Assembly (NCBI RefSeq): GCF_027214045.1
Contig: NZ_JAPWHE010000004.1
Location: forward strand, 1-64,000
Reading direction: 5' to 3'
Length of the DNA: 64,000 bases
Origin: Castellaniella denitrificans
GTDB taxonomy: Bacteria > Pseudomonadota > Gammaproteobacteria > Burkholderiales > Burkholderiaceae_B
In this document: positions 24,593-32,371 of the stretch, in pieces
Layout of the letters: each line of letters starts with the position of its first letter
Position numbering within the stretch: the first letter of the stretch is position 1
Translations under genes and position numbers: made by a program
Notes under the pieces: generated by a model
Seen by the model: the letters and a program-made list of their open reading frames with translations, nothing else
Database searches by the model: none
What the model was told of the DNA's origin: nothing

Positions 24593-25534
24593 TCAGACGG
24601 CCCGGCGCGCCCGGTTGCGTCGCCATTCGATCAAGCCGATGGTGATGCCGCTGGCGCAGACGACGGCGATGCCCAGCCAGGATACCGGATCGGGAAATTG
24701 CCCCCAGATCAGCCAGCCCAGCGCCGCGGCGCTGACGATCTGGAAATAGACGAACGGCGCCAGCAGCGAAGCGGGCGCCCGCCGATAGGCCTGGATCTGC
24801 AGGAAATGGCCCAGGCAGCCCCAGAACCCTGTGCCCAGCAGGACCAGCCATTGCGTGGCGGAGAGCCGCATGGCCAGCGCCGCGAGATCCCTCCAGTAGA
24901 ACGGCAAGGCCAGCACCATGACCATGCTGCCCACGGCGCCGCTCCAGATCAGGGTGGTATAGGGGTCATCGACCGCCACCCGGCGCGACGAGAGATATTG
25001 CGAGGCCAGTGCGCAGGCCGTCATCAGGCCGAACAGCGTGCCGGTCGGATCCAGCCCGGAACCCGGGCGCACCACCACCAGCACGCCCAGCAGCCCGATT
25101 CCCGCAGCGATCCAGCGTGACAGGAAAGGCGGTTCCTTGAGTGCCCAGGGCGCGATCGCCAGCACGATCAGGGGCGCCAGGAAATTGATCGCGGTGGCCT
25201 GGCCCAGCGGCAGATAATGCAGCGTGGTGAAGAACAGCATGGTGGCCGCCAGCATGGACAGGCCGCGTGTCACCTGGGCGCGCGGCTGGCTGCAGCGCAG
25301 GGCTTTCCAGCCTCGGGCCGGGATGATCGTGAACAGCGTCAGCGCCGTATGCACCCCGTAGCGCAGCAGGCACACCACGAAAAGGGGCGCGCCGATGTCG
25401 GCGCCCATCAGGTACTTGCCGCTGGCGTCCAGCCCCGACAGCGCCCACATGGAGACGATCAGCAGCAGGACGCCCGTCAGGGTCTGGCGGGCGGCGGGTC
25501 CGGGCGGCGGCGATGTGTTCACGGCTGCGTCCAT
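24593..25534 (-). CDS. DMT-superfamily (EamA) transporter
   Basis: A 313-residue inner-membrane protein with ten hydrophobic helices arranged as two EamA repeats (about 20-150 and 165-300). Signatures include ALSGLDASGKYLM, LPLGQATAINFLAPLIVLAIAPWALKEPP at the first repeat's end and a matching segment in the second. Members export amino acids, drugs or metabolites; the substrate here is unknown. The ATG at 25534 is used; a GTG at 25543 is possible. It converges with bioD and lies downstream of tRNA-Arg on the same strand, separated by a terminator. Confidence 0.85.
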   Translation of the reverse strand: MDAAVNTSPPPGPAARQTLTGVLLLIVSMWALSGLDASGKYLMGADIGAPLFVVCLLRYGVHTALTLFTIIPARGWKALRCSQPRAQVTRGLSMLAATMLFFTTLHYLPLGQATAINFLAPLIVLAIAPWALKEPPFLSRWIAAGIGLLGVLVVVRPGSGLDPTGTLFGLMTACALASQYLSSRRVAVDDPYTTLIWSGAVGSMVMVLALPFYWRDLAALAMRLSATQWLVLLGTGFWGCLGHFLQIQAYRRAPASLLAPFVYFQIVSAAALGWLIWGQFPDPVSWLGIAVVCASGITIGLIEWRRNRARRAV

Positions 25535-25550
25535 CAAAGCCACAAAAGGA

Positions 25551-25584
25551 CAGGGGCTTACAGAGTATTCTCTGTAAGCCCCTG
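25551..25584 (-). terminator. Strong terminator after tRNA-Arg
   Basis: A 15-bp perfect stem CAGGGGCTTACAGAG/CTCTGTAAGCCCCTG with a 4-nt loop. On the minus strand it is followed by TCCTTTTG, so it ends the tRNA-Arg transcript just before the DMT transporter start. Confidence 0.8.
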
Positions 25585-25591
25585 ATTTGTA

Positions 25592-25668
25592 TGGCGCGGC
25601 TGGCAGGATTCGAACCCACGACCCCTTGGTTCGTAGCCAAGTACTCTATCCAACTGAGCTACAGCCGC
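25592..25668 (-). tRNA. tRNA-Arg(ACG)
   Basis: A 77-nt tRNA with encoded CCA. The acceptor stem begins GCGGCTG, the D-arm holds AGCTCAGTTGGATAGAG, the anticodon loop is CTACGAA (anticodon ACG, A34 normally deaminated to inosine), and the T-arm contains GGTTCGAATCC. It reads CGU/CGC/CGA arginine codons. Confidence 0.97.
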
Positions 25669-25746
25669 TAAAGAAGCGAAATTATAACGTGCTTTTCATG
25701 GCTTGTCATGTCGCTTCTGGTGGCGCTTTTCAAGGCGCCTTCCCAG

Positions 25747-26751
25747 TCATCCCAGGCGGATCAACGGGCCGTCATCCGGCGCCATCAGCCATGCCTGAAC
25801 TGGAAAGCGCGAAATCATACCACGGATCGTATCGGCCGGCATCTGGGCGAAAGCCGTCGACAGCGCGTCCGCGGTCGTCGCATCGGACGCGCGCACGGTG
25901 ACACTGCGCCAGCGCGGCGTCGCCTGGCCCGTATGCGGGTCGAACAGGTGCGTGAAGCGTCCGGCGGGATCCAGCGGCGTACCGTAGCCGCCCGAGGTGG
26001 CAAGCGCCTGGTCGCACAGGTCGATGCTGTCCAGGATCCGGCCGGGATCCCGGGGATCGGCGATGCCGGCGCGCCAGGGGCGGTCGGGCGCGGGCGAGCC
26101 CAGGCCGCGGGCCTCGCCCATGTCGACCATGGCGTGCGTCAGACCGTTGGCCCGCAGCAGTTCGGTCACCCGGTCGGTGATGTAGCCCTGGGCGATGCCG
26201 TTCAGGGTCAGCGTCATGCCAGGGCGCTCCAGCACGATCGCGTCTTCCTCGACGCGGATGGCGCGGTAGTCCACCTTGGTCAGCGCGGCTTGCAATTCGG
26301 CGGGCGTGGGCGGCAGCGGCCGGCCGGCGCGCGACCGGGCGGCGTACAGGTCCCAGAGCGCTTGAACGCTGGGGTCGAACAGGCCCCCGGTCCGTTCTCC
26401 GAAGGCGACCGCCTGTGTCAGCAGGCGGCTCAGGTCCGCAGGGGGATCGTCCAGGCGGCCCTGGCGGTTCAGGCGCATCAGCGCGCTGTCCTCGCGGTAC
26501 AGGCTGAAGACCCGTTCAAGGCGGTGGACTTCGGCGATGGCCATGCGCACCAGCCGTTCGGCGTGGGCGCGGTCGGGGTGCAGCAGCCGCAACTGTGCGT
26601 CGGCGCCCAGCGCGATGCCATTCCAGGTGACGGGTTCGGGCCAGGGACCGGCGTCGCGCAAGGCGGCGCGCAAGGGGCCGGGGCCGACCAGGGCGGCGCT
26701 GGCGGCCAGGATGCCGAGAAACCGTCGGCGTGGGGCGCGGGATGTGTTCAT
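25747..26751 (-). CDS. nosX: FAD:protein FMN transferase, NosX type (ApbE family)
   Basis: Covalently attaches FMN to threonine in periplasmic flavoproteins; in nos clusters the target is NosR. The 334-residue protein starts with a twin-arginine-like signal (RAPRRRFLGILAASAALVG). ApbE motifs follow: TLNGIAQGYITDRV (flavin site), MVDMGEARGLG in place of the usual DLGG, THLFDPHTGQ, and SDATTADALSTA. The DMGE variant is normal for NosX proteins. It is the last gene of nosRZDFYLX and overlaps nosL by 4 bp. Confidence 0.9.
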   Translation of the reverse strand: MNTSRAPRRRFLGILAASAALVGPGPLRAALRDAGPWPEPVTWNGIALGADAQLRLLHPDRAHAERLVRMAIAEVHRLERVFSLYREDSALMRLNRQGRLDDPPADLSRLLTQAVAFGERTGGLFDPSVQALWDLYAARSRAGRPLPPTPAELQAALTKVDYRAIRVEEDAIVLERPGMTLTLNGIAQGYITDRVTELLRANGLTHAMVDMGEARGLGSPAPDRPWRAGIADPRDPGRILDSIDLCDQALATSGGYGTPLDPAGRFTHLFDPHTGQATPRWRSVTVRASDATTADALSTAFAQMPADTIRGMISRFPVQAWLMAPDDGPLIRLG

Positions 26752-27308
26752 GAATGGGCTCCGACGGGCTCGCGGTCCGCGCTGGTGGTGAGTTCGGGGG
26801 TGCGCAGGACGTAGTCTTCCGGCATGTCCTTGAAACCGACGACGCGCCCGCCGTGGCGCGTGGCGTAGGCCTGGGCGTCCGCCAGCCGGGAGAAGGGCAG
26901 GGCGTCGGGGGCGCCCATGCCGCCGACCGCGCCGCTTTCGATCAGATAATGGGCGGTCCTGGCGTCGATCCAGGCGTCGGCCGGCGGGTTGCCGTCCGGG
27001 CCCGCGCGGCCCATGTCCTGCACGTAGATGGCGAGGATGGTCTTGGGCTCCTCGGGCAGGATCGTGTAGGCGAAGACTTCGCGGATCGTGGAGAACCAGA
27101 CCGGGACGTCCCGGTCGCGCAGGAGGATCTGGCCCTTGGGGCCGATGTGTTCGTAGAGATTCATGCCGCAATAGTGGCCGACGGCCTGGTCGGTCATGGC
27201 CACGGGAGAGGGTGGGGAAGAGGATGCGCCGCCGCCGTTGCCGCAGCCGGCCAGCAGGGAGGACAGCAGGACCGCGCCGATCAGGCGCGCCGCGCGCGAC
27301 GTGTTCAT
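26748..27308 (-). CDS. nosL: Nitrous oxide reductase copper-chaperone lipoprotein NosL
   Basis: Periplasmic, membrane-anchored Cu(I) chaperone that helps build the copper centres of NosZ. The 186-residue product has a lipoprotein signal with lipobox LLAGC. It also has the NosL core: VGHYCGMNLYEHIGPKGQI with the Cys-x-Met copper motif, VWFSTIREVFAYTILPEEP, and AHYLIESGAVGGMGAPDALP. GGAGGG precedes the ATG at 27308. It overlaps nosX and follows nosY. Confidence 0.94.
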   Translation of the reverse strand: MNTSRAARLIGAVLLSSLLAGCGNGGGASSSPPSPVAMTDQAVGHYCGMNLYEHIGPKGQILLRDRDVPVWFSTIREVFAYTILPEEPKTILAIYVQDMGRAGPDGNPPADAWIDARTAHYLIESGAVGGMGAPDALPFSRLADAQAYATRHGGRVVGFKDMPEDYVLRTPELTTSADREPVGAHS

Positions 27309-28135
27309 AAGGCCCTCCGGTTGAAGACCAGGGCCGCCAGGCCGAGCGGCACGACGATCCACAGAACCTGGGCCAGCACCAGGACGCCGGTGGACAGCGT
27401 CGACTGGTCGCTCAGGCCGGCCATGCCGGCGAACATGGCGATGTGCTCGTGGCCGGTCAGGTTCAGCAGGCGGTAGACGTCGGTCGGGTTGAACAGCAGG
27501 ATGCCGTTGAGCAGCGGGGCGGTGATGAGCCGGCCCTGGTCGGCCACCAGCACGCCCAGCAGCACCATGTCGTAGATCACCACCAGGAACAGCCAGACGC
27601 CGATGGCGATGCCGGCGGCGGTGGCGCGTTCCTGGACCAGGGCGCTGATCAGGTAGCCCAGCGAAAGAAAACTGGCGCCCAGCAGGATACTGGCGGCGAT
27701 GAGCAGGGCGAAGGGTGTCCAGGCCGACAGGTCCAGCCCGCCGTGCGCGAGCTGCAGCGCCAGCCCGGCGATGCCGTAGCCCGCCACCGTGGCCAGCGCC
27801 AGGATGGCCAGATGGCCGAGGAATTTGCCCGCCATGACCTGGCGTCGCGCGATGGGGTAGCTGAGCAGCAGGGCCATGGTGCCCCGGTCGATCTCGCCCA
27901 CGATGGCGTCGTAGGACAGCAGCATGGCGATCAGCGGGATCAGGAAGATCGACAGGCTGGACAGGCTGACGACTGTGACGGTCAGGGGATCGACCTTGAC
28001 GGTGCCGGTCGGCGCGCTGCCCAGGAAGCCCAGCGACAGGGCCAGCATGGCCAGCAGCGCGGTGATCGCAAGCACCCAGCGGTTGCGCAGGCCGTCGCGG
28101 ATTTCCTTGCGGATCAGGATCAGGGTCGGATTCAT
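27305..28135 (-). CDS. nosY: ABC transporter permease NosY
   Basis: Membrane subunit of the NosFY ABC transporter needed for CuZ assembly in NosZ. The 276-residue protein starts IRKEIRDGLRNRWVLAITALL and has six hydrophobic segments. DAIVGEIDRGTMALLLSYPIAR is the typical cytoplasmic coupling-helix region of the ABC-2 type family. It overlaps nosF (4 bp) upstream and nosL (4 bp) downstream. Confidence 0.93.
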   Translation of the reverse strand: MNPTLILIRKEIRDGLRNRWVLAITALLAMLALSLGFLGSAPTGTVKVDPLTVTVVSLSSLSIFLIPLIAMLLSYDAIVGEIDRGTMALLLSYPIARRQVMAGKFLGHLAILALATVAGYGIAGLALQLAHGGLDLSAWTPFALLIAASILLGASFLSLGYLISALVQERATAAGIAIGVWLFLVVIYDMVLLGVLVADQGRLITAPLLNGILLFNPTDVYRLLNLTGHEHIAMFAGMAGLSDQSTLSTGVLVLAQVLWIVVPLGLAALVFNRRAL

Positions 28136-29034
28136 GTGTCCTCCCGGCGCAGGAATTGCGCGTACATTTCGTCGAGTCCGGGGTGTTCCAGTTCGATGTC
28201 GTGGATGCCGGGGATGGCCTGGGCGTCGCGCAGCCGGCTCAGTTTGTCGGCCTCGGCGCAGACCAGTTCGATGCGGCCGGCGCCGATGCGCCGCCAGCCT
28301 TCCGGGATCCGGATGGGGTCGGCGTCCAGCGTCAGGCGGATGCGCACCGGCAGGTCGGCCTCGCGGCGCAGCTCGCCCAGGCTGCCGTCCGCGATCTTCT
28401 GGCCTTTGCACATGACGATGACGCGATCGGCCAGGCCTTCGAGTTCGGCCAGGGCGTGCGTGGACAGCAGGATGGCGGCCCCGGCGTCGCGCAGTTCGCG
28501 CACGATGTCGTAGAACAGCAGCCGGGAAGCGGGATCCAGGCCGGTGGTGGGCTCGTCCAGCAGCAGCACCCGGGGCGAGCCGAGCAGTGCCTGGGCGAGG
28601 GCCAGGCGCTGGCGCATGCCTTTGGAATAGCCGCCCACCCGGCGCCGGGCTGCCTCGGCGATGCCCACGCGCGAGAGCAGGGCGGCGTTGCCGTCCGTGG
28701 ACAGGCCTTTCAGATGGGCATAGAAGGCCAGGGTTTCGGTGCCCGTCAGAGACGGGTGCAGGGCCACGGTTTCCGGCAGGTAGCCGATGTGGCGGCGGGC
28801 GCGGGCGGCGGCCGGCGTGCCGGCGATCTCGCCCAGCACGCGCACCGAGCCGGTCTCGGGGCGGATCAGGCCCAGGATCAGCTTGATCAGGGTGCTTTTG
28901 CCGGCGCCGTTGTGGCCGGCCAGGATCACGCATTCGCCGGGTTCCATGAACAGGCTGACGTTGTCCACGGCACGCATCGCGCCGTAGCGCTTGGTGACGG
29001 ATCTCAGTTCGATCGGTGGCGCTGTGACGGTCAT
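28132..29034 (-). CDS. nosF: ABC transporter ATP-binding protein NosF
   Basis: Cytoplasmic ATPase of the NosDFY complex. The 300-residue protein has Walker A GHNGAGKSTLI, the Q-loop region LPETVALHPSLTG, signature YSKGMRQRLALAQAL, Walker B VLLLDEPTTGLDP and the switch STHAL. A C-terminal domain of about 80 residues is typical for NosF. It overlaps nosD and nosY by 4 bp each. Confidence 0.94.
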   Translation of the reverse strand: MTVTAPPIELRSVTKRYGAMRAVDNVSLFMEPGECVILAGHNGAGKSTLIKLILGLIRPETGSVRVLGEIAGTPAAARARRHIGYLPETVALHPSLTGTETLAFYAHLKGLSTDGNAALLSRVGIAEAARRRVGGYSKGMRQRLALAQALLGSPRVLLLDEPTTGLDPASRLLFYDIVRELRDAGAAILLSTHALAELEGLADRVIVMCKGQKIADGSLGELRREADLPVRIRLTLDADPIRIPEGWRRIGAGRIELVCAEADKLSRLRDAQAIPGIHDIELEHPGLDEMYAQFLRREDT

Positions 29035-30401
29035 GGCAGGGCCTCGAATTTTTTCAGGGTCGGCGTGTCCGGAGCCCTCATCAGAGGGGCGCTGTCGATC
29101 ACGCCGCCGGGCAGGATCGCGGGGAATTGGGACTGGGCCCAGCGGACGATGGAGACGGCCGGGCTGTTGAGCAGAAGCCGCGCGTTGGGCGCGCGCCAGA
29201 CGACCTGGTCGATGAGGCCGTTGGGACGGTAAGCGGTATCGGCGATGCCATCGCCGTTGAGGTCGAAGGCGGACAGGTCGGACCAGTAGTTGCCGCGTCC
29301 GGCCTGCGACCATTCCAGGTAGCGGGTGCCGACGTATTTCACCTGATTCTGGTTGCCGACGAAGGCGTTGCCGTGGATGCGGTTGCCCTCTGAGCCCGTG
29401 TAGTGGACGCCGATGCCGCAGTCCTGGAAATGGTTGTCGGCCAGTTCGTTCATGTTGGCGTTGTAGACGAACACGCACTTCTCGGCCCGCACGATCACGT
29501 TGCCGTCGATGACGGAGTCGTCCGTGGCGTTGAGCATCAGGCCCTGGTGCGCGCTGTCGACGGCGATGTTGTCGCGCACGGTCAGACGGCGCGAGAACAT
29601 GATCGCGTAGCCGATCTCGTTGCCGCGCGACACGTTGTGACTGACCTCGCTGTCGTTGGTGTACATATAGTGCACCGCGTAGCGCAGGTCGTGGAAGAGG
29701 TTGCCGCTGAAGACGTTTTCACGGCTGTTGTTGGAGAAGATCCCGTCGCGGCCTTCGGAGATGTCATTGTCCAGCACCTTCGAGCCGGGAGCGTTCCAGA
29801 CGGTCACACCGTTGCCGCGCTCGTTCACGCGCAGTCCGGTGTTGCCGACGATGCGGTTGCGGGCCACCAGGGCGTCGCGCGCGCCCCACAGATAGACGCC
29901 GACGGAATTGTCGATGATGTCGTTGTCCTCGACGCGGGCGCGGGCGGCGGCCTTGTCCAGGAAGACGCCCGCGTCCATGTCGGGCAGGCTCAGGCCCGAG
30001 TGGCGGACGGTCAGGTGGCGCAGGGCGACGTCCTCGGCCTTGACCCAGATGGTGCGGCCCGTGCGTTCGCCCAGGATGCGGGCGCTGCGGTCGGCCGGCC
30101 CCCGCAATGTCAGGGGCTTGTCGATGACGAGGTTGCCGGGATAGTCGCCTGGCGCCAGGTTCAGGACATCGCCCGGCGCCGCCGCCGCGATCGCGGCCCG
30201 CAGGTCGGAACCCGCGGGCACGTCGATCGTGGCGGCCGTCGCACTGATGGACGAGGCCATCAGTGCGACCAGGACAATGCCTCCACGCCGCGCCTTCGGC
30301 TTGCCGCTCCACAAAGGGGGGCGTTTTGCCTTGGGGCGGCCCGGCGGCACTACCGTCCTGTCGGGGGAGCGAAGCATCACCATCAACCCTTCAATGCACA
30401 T
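29031..30401 (-). CDS. nosD: Periplasmic copper-site assembly protein NosD
   Basis: Right-handed beta-helix protein that works with NosFY and NosL in maturing the NosZ copper centre. From about residue 60 the chain shows repeated carbohydrate-binding/sugar-hydrolase (CASH) turns, such as VEDNDIIDNSVGVYLWGARD, GNLFHDLRYAVHYMYTNDSE and RGNYWSDLSAFDLNGDGIAD. The start is uncertain: ATG 30401 overlaps the nosZ stop (TGATG), and ATG 30377 has GAAGGG 9 nt upstream. The first 40 residues before the signal core (GGIVLVALMASSISATAA) are unusual, Arg/Lys/Pro-rich, and coincide with a repeat-like sequence (see repeat entry). Confidence 0.9.
   Translation of the reverse strand: MCIEGLMVMLRSPDRTVVPPGRPKAKRPPLWSGKPKARRGGIVLVALMASSISATAATIDVPAGSDLRAAIAAAAPGDVLNLAPGDYPGNLVIDKPLTLRGPADRSARILGERTGRTIWVKAEDVALRHLTVRHSGLSLPDMDAGVFLDKAAARARVEDNDIIDNSVGVYLWGARDALVARNRIVGNTGLRVNERGNGVTVWNAPGSKVLDNDISEGRDGIFSNNSRENVFSGNLFHDLRYAVHYMYTNDSEVSHNVSRGNEIGYAIMFSRRLTVRDNIAVDSAHQGLMLNATDDSVIDGNVIVRAEKCVFVYNANMNELADNHFQDCGIGVHYTGSEGNRIHGNAFVGNQNQVKYVGTRYLEWSQAGRGNYWSDLSAFDLNGDGIADTAYRPNGLIDQVVWRAPNARLLLNSPAVSIVRWAQSQFPAILPGGVIDSAPLMRAPDTPTLKKFEALP
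30283..30348. repeat. Burkholderiales-type intergenic repeat inside the nosD N-terminus
   Basis: This stretch (minus strand: GCCGCCGGGCCGCCCCAAGG, then a C-run, GTGGAGCGGCAAGCCGAAGG) resembles an intergenic element I recall as abundant in Burkholderiales genomes. It encodes the odd Pro/Arg/Lys-rich segment at the nosD N-terminus. Only one copy is in this window, so repeat status rests on memory of the family, not on internal comparison. Confidence 0.35.
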
Positions 30402-32314
30402 CAGGCCTTCTTCGGCTTGACGTACATCTGGCCTGACATTTCCATGTGCAGGGCGTGGCAGAACCACTGGCAGTAATACCAATGTACGCCGGGACGCGAG
30501 GCCGTGAAGGTGACCGAGGAGGTCGCCTGCGGTCCGATTTCCATGGCGAGGCCATAGCCGGTCAGCGTGAAGCCGTGGGTCAGATCCTCGATGCGCTCCA
30601 TGTTGGTGACCACGACGGTGACTTCGTCGCCCTCGTTGACCTCGAATTTGGGCAGGCTGAACACTGGCGCCACGGCGACCATGTAGACGCGCACCTTGTT
30701 GCCGTCGCGGATGACATTCGAGGCGGATTCCAGGGTGACGCCGTCTTTGGCGGCCATCTGGCGGACATTTTCCCACATGGGGTCGTTGCGGTCCCAGATG
30801 TGCTTGGGGCGGACTTTGGAGCGGTGCACCAGCAGCATATCGTGCGGTTCGGCGAAGCTGGGGCCGTCGTGCACCAGCTTCATCTCGTCGCCGGAGATGT
30901 CGATCAGCTGGTCGTTCTCCGGTTTCAGCGGGCCGACGTTCAGGAAGCGGTCCTTGGAGAATTTGTTCAACGACACCAGCCACTTGCCGTCGGCTTCCTT
31001 GGTCTCGCCCATCGTGGTGTGGTTGTGGCCAGGCTGGTAGTGCACGTCCAGCTTCTGGATGATGGGATCGACCTTTTCACCTTTGTAGGCCCGCTTGGCC
31101 TTTTCGATGTCCCACTTGCAGATCTGGCTGTCGATGAACAGCGTGGTGTAGGCGTTGCCGCGGCCGTCGAAGGCCGTGTGCAGGGGTCCCAGGCCCAGTT
31201 GCGGCTCGGCCACGACTACGTCGCGCTCCTTGATCTTGCCGGCGAACAGGTCGTCGAGTTTGCGCACGTCGATCACCGTGACGGTGGGCGAGAGCTTGCC
31301 GTTGAACACCACATGGATGCCGTCGGGAGCGGCATTGCAGCCGTGCGGGGAGTTTGGCACCGGGATGTAGCGGGTGTACTTTGAGCCGTGGCGGCCGTCG
31401 ATGACGGGCACGCCGTTCATTTCCTTGTAGTCGCCGTTCTTGACCGCCTCTTCGATGAGCTTGAGGTTGAACACCACCGCCCAGTCCTGCTCATTGGCGG
31501 ACATTTCGGTGACGGTCAGGCCCTTTTCGGAGTTGTAGCAGGTGGCGAAGGAGTACTTGCCCTGGTAGTCGGCGTCGCCGTTGTCCAGGTTGCCGTCGAC
31601 CAGCACTTGCCAGGCCACCTTCATGGTCTCGCCGTCCACGGCGGTGTAGATGGCCCAGAAGTTCTTTTTCGGGTCGTCCATCACGGAGCCGTCGTTGGGC
31701 AGCGGCACGATGTGCTCGCCATTGCAGAAGACGTAGCCGGTCTTGGGATAGCGTTGCGGGCGCAGGCCGTGGATGCCGTCGGCATTCGGGATTTCGATGA
31801 TCTTGTCGGTCTTCATCACGTCGCAGCGGATGCGGGCCACGCGGGTGTTGGCCTTGTCGTTGATGAAGATGTAGCGACCGTCGTAGGTGCCGTCCGTGAA
31901 GGACATGTGGGGGTGGTGCGCGTCGCCGTTGGGCAGCACCGGCATGTGGTTTTCTTCAAGGAACTTGCGCGTCTCGGGCGTCAGGCTCTCGTTGAGGATC
32001 CCGCGGCTTTCGTTGGTGCGGCCCCAGCCCGTGGCGCTGCACATGTTGAAGACCGGGATGCGCATCAGTTCGCGCATGGACGGCAGCCCCAGGATGCGGA
32101 CCTCGCCCGACTGGCCGCCGGAATTGAAGGCGTAGTATTCGTCCAGCTCACCGGGGGCGACTTCGACGCTCTGATGGCCTTTCTTTTTGTCCTCGTCATC
32201 CTTGGCGTTGGCCGTCAGATGGGTGGCGCCGACGGCGGCGGCGCCCGTCAGGGCGGCAGTGCCGAGGAATCCTCGCCGGCTCAGGCCGGATTTGTCGCGG
32301 GTGTGGTCGGACAT
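30401..32314 (-). CDS. nosZ: Nitrous oxide reductase, Tat-exported (clade I)
   Basis: Reduces N2O to N2 in the periplasm, the last step of denitrification. The 637-residue precursor begins at the ATG at 32314 (GGGAG 6 nt upstream) with a twin-arginine signal [19 protein letters not shown], which marks clade I. The propeller domain has CuZ histidine motifs ([10 protein letters not shown], and further His in [34 protein letters not shown]). The C-terminal cupredoxin domain has the CuA motif [12 protein letters not shown] (Cys615, Cys619, His623, Met626). All expected ligands appear present, so the enzyme should be functional. It lies between nosR and nosD. Confidence 0.97.
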   Translation of the reverse strand: MSDHTRDKSGLSRRGFLGTAALTGAAAVGATHLTANAKDDEDKKKGHQSVEVAPGELDEYYAFNSGGQSGEVRILGLPSMRELMRIPVFNMCSATGWGRTNESRGILNESLTPETRKFLEENHMPVLPNGDAHHPHMSFTDGTYDGRYIFINDKANTRVARIRCDVMKTDKIIEIPNADGIHGLRPQRYPKTGYVFCNGEHIVPLPNDGSVMDDPKKNFWAIYTAVDGETMKVAWQVLVDGNLDNGDADYQGKYSFATCYNSEKGLTVTEMSANEQDWAVVFNLKLIEEAVKNGDYKEMNGVPVIDGRHGSKYTRYIPVPNSPHGCNAAPDGIHVVFNGKLSPTVTVIDVRKLDDLFAGKIKERDVVVAEPQLGLGPLHTAFDGRGNAYTTLFIDSQICKWDIEKAKRAYKGEKVDPIIQKLDVHYQPGHNHTTMGETKEADGKWLVSLNKFSKDRFLNVGPLKPENDQLIDISGDEMKLVHDGPSFAEPHDMLLVHRSKVRPKHIWDRNDPMWENVRQMAAKDGVTLESASNVIRDGNKVRVYMVAVAPVFSLPKFEVNEGDEVTVVVTNMERIEDLTHGFTLTGYGLAMEIGPQATSSVTFTASRPGVHWYYCQWFCHALHMEMSGQMYVKPKKA

Positions 32315-32371
32315 GGTGTTCTCCCTAGGGTTGTGGGCATAGCGTCCAGGCACGATGGCCGGGGTATGGCG

